Assembly: GCA_004380135.1 (NCBI GenBank)
Contig: QXCR01000266.1
Coordinates: forward strand, 1-26,215
DNA from: Stemphylium vesicarium
Lineage: Eukaryota > Ascomycota > Dothideomycetes > Pleosporales > Pleosporaceae
DNA length: 26,215 bases
Direction: 5' to 3'
Shown here piece after piece: positions 18,345 through 26,215 of the stretch. Below the pieces are notes generated by a model. It made no database searches and was not told the DNA's origin. It worked only from the letters and a program-made list of their open reading frames with translations. Made by a program: the position numbers and the translations under genes. How positions within the stretch are numbered: position 1 is the first letter of the stretch; each line of letters begins with the position of its first letter.

Positions 18345-20686
18345 CTAGCAAGTTGCTAAAACTTTTACTCCATCGCGCAGACTTTCCATCTGCTTATGGA
18401 GTTCCCTGCGCCGCTTAATAGAGGTACCGTCCTCCCCCGCAATTGCTTCAAGCTGATCAGATGTCAGATTACCAACAAAAGTAGGAGAGAAAACCTTGAG
18501 CGGCGTCTCAGGTCCGGATACAAGATGGTAGTCTGTAGCTTGCATGCATACGTTGTCTACAAAGCGTTTCCGGGCAACTGTGTAGTATGCCTTGAGAATG
18601 TCGTGTATATCCTGTACAGTGTGCTTTAGGTTGCTTATTCCCGAAATGCGTTCGAGATGGTCTGTTGTTGTCACGTTCTCTAGATTGATCAACCCGAACG
18701 TCGCTGCAATCTGGGGGACATCCTCTGATGCTTTCTTCAACCTCTCCGCTCGAGCCTTCTCCAGGTTCTCGCTGAAGTAGTGGTTTGTCGTTATCAGGTT
18801 TCCTTCGCGTTCAGTTCGGATGATGAACTTGACCTGATCTATGGCCTTCTTGTAAATCGGAATCATATCTTCAATTAAAACCGCCCATAGACTACTCCTC
18901 GTGCGTTCTTCCATGCATATGTGAGCAAGGAGTCGATCGCAGAACCCATGGATATGCAGAATCACATCGCAGATGTAATCCATAGCTAGGTGTTCCCAAT
19001 TGATGGTTTGTTGCTTGAAGAGTAAAGGGGAGATTGATGGATCAAAGGTTCCCAGCTCGAATCCTCTTGAGGATTTGTAGATGCACTCAATCCAGCTCAA
19101 TATTTCTTCGGTGATTTCACGCTCTCCTGGCCGAGAATCATAAAGTACATCCTCTAGCTCCGGATAATCGTTGACGTTGAAGAACCCAGTCGCTGTTTTC
19201 CCGAAGGAAGCGTCAGGAAACCACGAGGTGGACTGTGTTTGAGCAGGGAGCCCTGAACTCTTCGACTTCGATGCACGATTTTTGCTTGAGCTCTTGGGCT
19301 GATGCGGCACACCCAAATTCAAGAGCTGGGTTGTGCGGCTATCGAAATCAACTGTGCACCCATTTTTCCGTACCGCTTCTGAAAAGTGATCATTTAGTGT
19401 CACTATGATGGTAGCGAGCCGCGTAATTCCGTTATCGAAAAGATCATCCGTCCCATAGCGAGTGTCCAGAGCATATCCGGTGACAGTCTGAAACTTCACG
19501 GCCATGTTGATCAGATATAGACGCTGCTGGTAATCATTTTCGCGACTAGGACCGAGGCTGCGCAATTCTGCTTCACATGCCGTCATTCGGTGATAGATCT
19601 CACGTTTGACGTGAGGAAATTCCCGTTGAGTAATGTTTTGTAGAAGATCGCGAAGTCGCTTGTGAAGGGCCGGAATACCGATTCGATCTTTAGCGACCAG
19701 GGAGAAAGGTCCGCTGCTGAAGAACAGAGATTCTTTTTGATGTCTCTCAGACGTGCATATTGTTCTCTCCTGCTGTCCTCGGTTCCGGACCATGCAATAA
19801 CCTAGCCTAAGCTTGTGCTTCTTGCCATGCATTAATTCCAACACATCTTTCTCTGCTCCTCTATCAACGAGGTCAGGCTTCGTAAGAACGCCAAGTGTAC
19901 GTTGTCCTTGCGGATCAACGTCTTTTGCCATGTTCAAAATTTCTTGAGTTGCAATATCGACATTTGCAGGGATAACCGCGAGAATAATTGTTCTCTCGTT
20001 CTGAATGAAGCGTCGTACCATTCGCTTGACTAAATCGATATCCTCGTTCGTTGTGAGCCCTTCCGTCGGGGTTCTGAATATGCCAGGTACGTCGATAATG
20101 CTCAGATGGTTATGATCTGGATCAACAAGCTCAACCCTTAAAATATGTTCCGAGAATGCTGGTTGACCATGCGTCTTTGGTTCGTCTGGCGATGGTATGC
20201 CCATAAGCTCACATGCCTGGTATCAAAGTAAGTATCGAAGGCAATTAAATAGGAACTGATTGCTAACCTTTGATAATATGCTTTCAAATTGGCTTACGGA
20301 AAGTGTCTCGAAGCTGTCTTGTTTGAAAGACTTCAGTCTACCGGCAGTGGCTTCGTCGCATGAAGTTGAAGGGATGATGGAGACAAAAATACCCTTTCTA
20401 TCCGCTCTCCGAAAAATGATCTGCGTAGCGAATCGGGTACATAGAGTGCTGTCTCGAGGAAATGGGAGGCTGGTCAGTCCTTCTAAAACGGAGGATTTTC
20501 CACTCGATTGGTCCCCTACGACAACCAGCTGCGCTCAGTCAATTACTGCATCGGATGGCGTACCTAGAAAGACCTCTATACCTGCGGAAGTGATATGTAC
20601 TCGCCTATCCCCAACTCAGTCAATTTATCGATTTTGCCCAAACGCTGAGGATCGGCAAAACTGCTGAGTTGACTTTTCAAGTCCAT
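18345..20686 (-). CDS. Dynamin-family GTPase, Mx-like
   Basis: A large self-assembling GTPase. Three phase-0 exons (20686-20582, 20528-20268, 20216-18345) encode 745 aa; introns are 53 and 51 nt. Start ATG at 20686 gives MDLKSQLSSFADPQRLGKID. All GTPase motifs are present: G1 GDQSSGKSS (residues 40-48), switch threonine in STLCTRFATQ, G3 DVPG (164-167), G4 TKPD (234-237), then the YCMVRNRGQQE segment. A helical middle region follows, with a Lys/Ser-rich insertion (SSSKNRASKSKSSG), and a GED-like C-terminus around LKHTVQDIHDILKAYYTVARKRFVDNV. No PH or proline-rich domain is seen, so it belongs to the short Mx-like group that is expanded in filamentous fungi, rather than to Vps1 or Dnm1. The reading frame is intact. 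Membrane remodelling or defence roles are possible; the exact role is unknown. Confidence 0.93.
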
Positions 20687-20779
20687 GGTCCTAAGGCAGT
20701 TTTGAAGTGTCTATTGGCGCACCAACGTGTAGAAAAGGTGGTGTGAGATGGATAGGGAAAGCTGACAATGTGACAAAGA

Positions 20780-20826
20780 CAGAGATTGAACAACGGCTGT
20801 GGGAACGGCTCAAATCTCAATCTCTG
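20780..20826. repeat. Perfect 10-bp inverted repeat upstream of the dynamin gene
   Basis: Arms CAGAGATTGA (20780-20789) and TCAATCTCTG (20817-20826) are perfect complements with a 27-nt spacer. They lie 94-140 bp upstream of the dynamin-family ATG, so they could be a regulatory site or a leader hairpin. Confidence 0.55.
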
Positions 20827-22691
20827 CTTCACATGATGGATCCGGTTCGTAGGTAGGGAATGCCATGTTTGGCGAGTAACTTAGCCTATCTAATTAGATT
20901 CACATCGGCACATGCACACGACTATGTCATGCCTATGAAATAGCCTGAATTTACGTAAAGTATCTTGACGGTGATGGGAATAGCCCTGTCGGTTTCGTAT
21001 GCTGGAAGTTACTGAAGGTGAGGAGGCTGGTAACCACCGATCACTATCCTTATTGATACGCCCTCCTCGATATTCCCCACACGCAGGCCCTCGAAATGGA
21101 AGGGAAACACGTCTTTTGGCCTCATTTCACGGCCATATCTCAAGATGTTTACCGCATATGGACTCGTGCCACGCAACGTCTATCGTATTCGATTATGACT
21201 TACGGACAAGCGCTACTATCGAAAGCAGTCTAAGGCTTTTCTTCAGTTGGACTGACTTCAATTCGCAAGGGAGCCATAAACACGACACGTCAGCTCATGC
21301 TTAGGCCCGTAAAAGAGCCGACATCATTGTGAGTGCTATCCTTGACGTCAAGAACTGATAAGCGTGAGGCGCCAATCTTAAGAAACTCCGCAATAACTAC
21401 GCGAACCTCTCGCACCATGTGTCGTTTCTATGATGTTCGAACTTACTGACGGCTTTGACTATAGCAAAAAGCGATGTTAGACGTGTGTTATATATGAGAT
21501 ACTTACTCTACATAGTCAGACATGGCTACCTTGGACTTGCAGACTTGATGAGATTTGTAAGAGTGGGGAAAGCACTAGATGGAAATGCACTAGCATTAGC
21601 ATTAGAATTAGCACCTAGTAATGGTCTACTGACCAGTAAAGTCCCAAAAAGTTAGCGTCCCGGAGTGAGCACGTTTGACTCAATTGGAGGGGATATGGCT
21701 GAGACAGGAGGGGTGACGATGCTGTTGCAGCTACAACAGTGGAATCTGTGTCTAAGACTACCGTAACTGAGCAGAGAACGAACAAAGACGGAATGTAGAT
21801 CATAACGGTATTCAAATTTGGTCTTGCTAAAGTTTGAACAGTTCAGCCTTGATTCAGAACGGTTAGTTATGCAACGGCAGGAAGAAACCGAGTAGGCTTT
21901 GCCATAACAGTTTCGAAGGTCAAGAAGCCTCGAATAAAGTGTGACTATCGGTACTGCCCGATTCCAGCGTTAGCTTGCCCTACAGCAGCCAAGTTTGCGC
22001 GCTTTTCGAGCGCAATAACTTCGTTTACCATGGTCAGCCTCTTTCTCTCTGCACAACAAATCTCATAGAGATGCATGAGTGAAACGACTCTGCTATAAGA
22101 CGCTCGACCAAGGTTGGTCTCATTGGATATAGTGGCAATGGACATAAAGAAATGTTGGATAGTGTAAACTGGCTTTTCTGTTCACGAAGCTGAGTATTTA
22201 GAGCGTTGAAAGTGTTGGGTTCACGAATCGGATTTCTGGATCTTCAAGCTGGGTAACAATCTAGCCCCGCATCTTGCCTTGTCGCTTACGGATCTAGTCG
22301 GACCATGGGTGTTCGCTGAGAGCTAGGTGCGGCATCGATTGGGCCCCCTCCAACTTACACGCACCATGTCATGACGGTCGTAGGAGGTGGCAATGTAAAG
22401 ATTTTAGCGTTATCTCCTTGAAATAGTTCTACAACAAAAGGTCTGATTCATATTTCTTGGACATCTGGTAAACTCGCCCTAAATGTTGGAACCCCACACT
22501 CGAGGAAGCTAGCTAAGCCATAACTTTGACATTTTTACACCAGTCGTTTCGAGATGCCGCGTACCGGTGCAATGGTAGTCGGATATACGTAAGCAGGGGC
22601 TATCCCAGCACGACAGGACTCGAATGGCCATTCAAGTTCTCGAGGAGCTAAGGCCAGTCTTTCAATTCGCAGTACAGCGTGTTGGCCGCAC
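20827..22691. other. Long gene-poor interval
   Basis: About 1.9 kb with no recognisable gene. Short frames occur on both strands, but none carries a domain or plausible splice structure. It includes the hexamer repeat at 21591-21614. The part nearest the dynamin gene should contain its promoter; the right end runs into the transposase relic. Confidence 0.5.
21591..21614 (+). repeat. Short TAGCAT hexamer repeat
   Basis: Four adjacent hexamers of TAGCAT type (TAGCAT, TAGCAT, TAGAAT, TAGCAC). A minor microsatellite with no apparent gene context. Confidence 0.6.
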
Positions 22692-22830
22692 GGAGCCTAT
22701 TATTTCTTCATCCTCGACGGTCACAACAGCAACGCTTCACCAAATTTTGACCAGCACCGCGCCCAGAGTATCCCTCTACATGCTAACAACAACACAGTCC
22801 TGAGTTCATCTGTCACATAGATCACCGTGT
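22692..22830 (+). mobile_element. Relic of a pogo/Fot1-type DDE transposase
   Basis: One frame reads GAYYFFILDGHNSNASPNFD then QHRAQSIPL, which corresponds to the LLILDGHxSH...F segment around the second catalytic Asp of DDE_1 transposases (Tc1/mariner superfamily, pogo/Fot1 group). The usual continuation (HSSHLLQPLDV) is not in this frame; a different frame nearby reads HMLTTTQS, consistent with a frameshift. Upstream sequence from about 22600 may be the same element but is not clearly alignable. No terminal inverted repeats were found. Confidence 0.5.
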
Positions 22831-23233
22831 AGAAACAAAAACAGGCCGTGATGTTTCGATCGTTGATTTGGATTCGTTGTCGCAGCCTGGCTAGTTATCT
22901 CAGGGCCGCGCGGCCTCTTGGCTCCCGAAACCTCATTGTGTGCGCCGCCAACAGGATTAACTTAGTCTTTTACGTCTGTGGTTTATGCAATAACGACATG
23001 TGATGACAGGAACAGTCTTACAACACGCGAACACAACCTCGGTAGTCTCTTTTCTAGGTGGTTTGAGCGACTGGAAATGCCATTCATCGGTACCTGGGCG
23101 ACACACAATTCCCTGGCGCAAGACTCTAGAGCCAGTTCGTCACCAGTTCTGTAGACATTGCCTGATACTCAAATAAGTTATTCTGTGAGACATCAAGACA
23201 ACAACTGCGACACTATATCCAACCCTGGTAACG
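22831..23233. other. Gene-free interval before the F-box relic
   Basis: No recognisable coding sequence or repeat. The first part may be decayed transposon sequence; the last part would be the former promoter of the F-box gene. Confidence 0.45.
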
Positions 23234-23704
23234 ATGTTGTTGCCAGATCTGCCGGCAGAGCTCTTAGCTGAGGTCAAAACAAACCTGAGTTATGGATCAT
23301 GCGTTGCGCTCCGACCTACCTGTCGTACACTGTACCGCAAAGTCGACGATCCCAACCAACACACGAATGGTGCCTGTTCTGACGCCTCGACTCGCGCTGG
23401 TTCAACAGTCCGAAACTACGACATGAGGGATCTCCTCGAGATTGAGATGTGACCTGAGTACAACTCAGCTTACTACTGGCCGGCCGAGTTGAAGCAGCCA
23501 ATCCGCGGGCTCGATTTCTTCGCCTGCTATGTTTGTCGTAAGATTCGCTGTGCGAGCAAGTTTTCCATCGCCTCTCCCAGAAACTCGCTCCATCACACTA
23601 TTCCCTCCCATTTGCGGTATAATGTCTTTTCCTACGCAATGAACGCCTTGCGCCGTAGTGAAATTGGAGAAACCTGTCAGACCCAGTCTCGGTACTGTCG
23701 GTAA
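23234..23704 (+). pseudogene. F-box protein pseudogene
   Basis: From ATG 23234 the frame opens with an F-box-like helix set, LPDLPAELLAEVKTNLSYGS then CVALRPTCRTLYRKVDDP. It then reads YDMRDLLEIEM and meets TGA at 23450-23452. The same frame continues as PEYNSAYYWPAELKQPIRGL and DFFACYVCRKIRCASKFS, the Cys-containing block that usually follows in this fungal F-box family. The TGA stands where these proteins, as I recall them, have Trp (LEIExWPEY), so the lesion looks like TGG to TGA. After KFS the residues no longer resemble the family, and the frame ends at 23704. F-box proteins recruit substrates to SCF ubiquitin ligases; this copy is probably dead or truncated to 72 aa. Confidence 0.65.
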
Positions 23705-24756
23705 TGCAAGTGAACAGAGACTATCAGTTGATTCTGCGTAAAGCTGCACTACCAGTTACTCTGGCCTTGTTGAAATTACTCAGGGGTATTGAAAGAAAGA
23801 GGTCAGTCAACGGCTTCTAGTGGGGAGGTGAACGTGTTCACCAGTATACCCTGCCGAGTGTATCTATGCTTGATATCTACAAAGCCAGGTACCGTCTCGG
23901 TAAGTCAGGAGTATATCGACAATAGGAAGATGACTGTAGTGATTGCAACACTCAGAAGTCTCGTTCAAAGAAGACTACGTTATGACGCCGATGCTATCAT
24001 CTGCAGACGCCCGAGAAAAGGCCATGTCGAACGACTACTTCAGCCTGGGTCTAAACATAGCGATAAATGCATAAGCCGCGTCGAAGACTCACGAACAGGA
24101 CTTCAGACTGTTTGAAGACGCTAATCAGTACTAGTATGCCACCCTGTGTAGAAGTGTTGGGTTTACAGAGCAATGCTGATTCTTCGTTATGGCACGTGAA
24201 CATATCAGTAGAAGCAAGCACTGAGAACGCGCACGGATTACAACGCGCTTCGGATCTCTTATGGCCCGTGCACGCGAGATGCGAGACGCGTTTGTTGTGC
24301 GAGGCACTGACCCCGACATCCGTTCCGCTCATCCCGCACGGCCAAGGACCACAAGCGCGACTCATGATGCTGGCGCAGAGCGTCATCCGCGTGTCTGTTG
24401 GGGTAGCGTTGCGCGCTTGACAAAATTCAGGTTGCGACGTAATGGTACGAGTTACGAAGCTGGTGGGTGGTCGCTCTGCGGAGCCTGTCAGAGGGGTCGT
24501 GATTCAAGGTAAACCATCGTCTTGTTGTAACAGCGACGCAGATTGTCGCAGGTTCCGCAGAGAGACACAGCTTCTCTTGTGCAAAAGACTGGGTTGTTGA
24601 GGCTCGGCTGCCCACGTGTTCTTTTCATAGCACGCTGCGTCTGGCAAACGTCACGCGCCATTTGTTGAGTTTGGTTGGTAGAAGAACAAAGGACACCTAT
24701 CGCTCGCATATCTATTGGCTATCGCTACGAGTCTGCAACGAACGACCCTACCTTGC
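23705..24756. other. Gene-free interval
   Basis: About 1 kb between the F-box relic and the zinc-finger gene, with several overlapping short frames on both strands. None has a recognisable domain. The right end is probably the 3' flank of the zinc-finger gene. Confidence 0.45.
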
Positions 24757-25921
24757 TTAATCTTGAGAGTCCGACAACAAAAGACGCATCCCTCCAAGTC
24801 CCCACTGACCCAGATGCTGCTGGATAAACTCAATACAACGCAAGAATGTCGGCTTGCCACCATAACATGCTCCACTCTCTAGATGTTGAGCTAACCCACT
24901 CAGAGTTGTGAATCGCTTTCCCTTTGCTCGCTTTGTCTCGACCCTGCTAGAGTCTACTGGGAGGAGGTTACTCGGGCAGTGGTAGACCTTGTCGCAGTGT
25001 GCTGGAGAGATGTCGCAGGCCAAGCGCTGTCGGAAACCTTGTTACTAATAACGCCGCGCGATGACCTTTATATATGCTCAGCTAGGATGCTACATTCAAT
25101 ACAACATACACTCTTTCCTGATCTTTCTGTCCACAATACCCGCACCCTACCGTGCGACAAGAGATCATGTGCTGCTGAAGAGCCTGCACTGTAGCAAAGG
25201 CTCTGCGCTTCCTTGGACAAAGAGGACAACGGAGTTCGGGCTCGGTTTTGTCGAGCGAGAGAAGGCTATCTCCAAGCAGCGACCCATCCACCAAACTACC
25301 CTCCGCACTCGCCCAAGAGTGTGTGGGAGTGATCAGCGACCAGCCATCTGCACTATCGAGAGACGCTGTCGGCGTTCCGGGCTGAGAAGATAGACGGTGT
25401 ACTGAGAGGTGGGTAGAGCTCGAAGGCGTGAGTGTGGGGAGGCTGTGAATCGTACGATCCTTGTCGTACAGCTGAACGATGTCGTAGATGTCATCTCGGT
25501 CCATACCTGAGCAGCACCTTCCGCTTTCCAGATGGTGCAGCAGAGCCGACGGGGCACTGAACTTTCCTCTACATCCCTCTCCTACAGGACAACGTAGCGC
25601 ACTGAGTGGCTTGTGCTTTACCGACTTGAGATGCTGTTGGAGAGACTGGGAAGAGGAAAAGGTTCGCTGACATCTCTTGCATGTCTGATCATCCACACTC
25701 GCCATAGTGACTTGTCCAGCCTTTCTTGCGTTGCCGTGAGGCTTTTGCTGCAAAGGCTTCCGATGCGCACGACTCGCCATGTGTGCGTTCAAGGCATGGA
25801 TGTCTTTGAAAGAGATGTCACAGTTGCAGCACCGGTATTCAGAAGCATGGAGTTCTACCTCGCGGTGAGCCCTCCAAGCGCTCTGGCTTTCGAAGGGTAA
25901 GTCGCATTCCAAACAGCAGAC
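24757..25921 (-). CDS. Multi-C2H2 zinc-finger protein, 5' end not identified
   Basis: Two phase-0 coding segments are visible: 25921-25151 (257 codons) and 25026-24757 (89 aa plus stop). They are separated by a 124-nt intron (25150-25027) with GTAGGG donor, AGTAAC branch and CAG acceptor. Fingers in order: CLECDLPF...H-x5-H, CCNCDISF...H-x5-H, CKRCQRTF...H-x5-H, a C-x5-C finger ending ESGRC, CPLCPRKRRAF...QQH, and a final degenerate one (YHCP...KRFTTLSGLAQHLESGAC) that lacks its second N-terminal Cys. Between fingers four and five lies a Ser/Thr-rich linker. The architecture matches fungal proteins with repeated U1/C2H2-like fingers, which probably bind nucleic acid. The segment starts at a CAG acceptor (25924-25922) directly after a TGA in frame, so at least one upstream exon is needed; I could not find it. 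The gene may be truncated by the adjoining repeats. Confidence 0.72.
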
Positions 25922-25929
25922 CTGTCAAC

Positions 25930-26056
25930 AATCAAGCGGCTTACAAGCGCTTGATCAATCTACAATCAAGCCAACGGTTCCATCAATCAAGCCTCTCGCA
26001 TAGAGATTAATTAGCAATCAAGCTTAAGAGACGAAGCTTGATTGATTAGCTTGATT
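25930..26056. repeat. Cluster of AATCAAGC octamers with a palindrome
   Basis: The octamer AATCAAGC occurs four times on + (25930, 25964, 25985, 26016) and twice reverse-complemented (26036, 26049) within 127 bp. Two of the copies form a perfect 11-bp inverted repeat, with arms CAATCAAGCTT (26015-26025) and AAGCTTGATTG (26034-26044) and an 8-nt loop. It begins 9 bp upstream of the first visible coding segment of the zinc-finger gene. It may be a cluster of binding sites or the end of a small element. Confidence 0.75.
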
Positions 26057-26215
26057 AGATTGATGCAGTAAGGCAGCGGAGGCGTTGAGGCTATCTGCCT
26101 ATCTACTAGCCACCCAATTGAGCCTATCAGCCACCGTGTGGGCCTTAAGATATATGACCTAGGTTCCATCCCATCTTCTCACACTCACAGGCTAGTGCGT
26201 ACAGGGCTTAGCGCC
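26057..26215. other. Right edge, nothing recognised
   Basis: No coding segment with zinc-finger character and no start codon compatible with the gene at 24757-25921 was found here on the minus strand. A missing first exon may lie beyond the window. Confidence 0.4.

Noticed and set aside
21945..22145. Minus-strand frame with a helical, charged stretch (MVNEVIALEKRANLAAVGQA)
   Set aside because: Too short and isolated to support a gene; no family recognised and no adjoining exon found.
24067..24420. 117-codon plus-strand frame
   Set aside because: Overlaps comparable open frames on the other strand, with no domain or splice signals; likely chance.

Overview
The window is nuclear DNA of a filamentous ascomycete, most likely a dothideomycete of the Pleosporales type. 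The genes are interrupted by short introns (43-63 nt) with GTRNGT-like donors, CTAAC/CTGAC branch motifs and YAG acceptors. The families present are typical of Pleosporales accessory chromosome arms: a fungal PD-(D/E)XK nuclease-like protein, an NB-ARC/TPR STAND protein, an Mx-like dynamin, F-box and multi-C2H2 proteins. CCCTAA-rich degenerate repeats at the left end, in the orientation expected for a left chromosome arm, suggest a subtelomeric position. The taxonomic call is inference from gene content and intron style; no homology search was run.

Layout. 1-300: degenerate telomere-like repeats. 675-2021 (-): PD-(D/E)XK nuclease-like gene with a 63-nt intron that contains no stop. 2175-2243: 23-bp tandem repeat upstream of it. 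4285-6709 (+): eight-exon dipeptidyl peptidase III paralogue. 6716-7981 or 8139 (-): unrecognised protein with a C-terminal membrane helix, convergent with the peptidase (6 bp between stops). 8140-8584: shared promoter with a 15-G tract. 8585-11754 (+): STAND/NLR gene. 12.98-13.39 kb (+): relic of a second PD-(D/E)XK gene. 13711-15287 (+): intact four-exon orphan gene, with a broken inverted copy at 16.5-16.8 kb. 15.3-16.05 kb: a foldback region built partly of 17-bp units. 17-18 kb: small ORFs and membrane-protein-like fragments. 18345-20686 (-): complete dynamin-family GTPase. 20.7-23.2 kb: gene-poor, with a pogo/Fot1-type transposase relic. 23234-23704 (+): F-box pseudogene with an in-frame TGA. 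24757-25921 (-): multi-C2H2 gene preceded by a cluster of AATCAAGC octamers.

How the genes may work together. The most suggestive part is 6.7-11.8 kb, where an NLR and a protein with a C-terminal membrane anchor are divergently transcribed from about 450 bp. That layout would suit a sensor/effector pair. With the Mx-like dynamin and the nuclease-fold genes nearby, the arm resembles a nonself-recognition or defence-like neighbourhood. This is inference from layout and family; nothing in the sequence proves function. Several relics (PD-(D/E)XK, F-box, the orphan family, a transposase) show that the arm is being duplicated and eroded. The F-box TGG to TGA change is the type left by repeat-induced point mutation.
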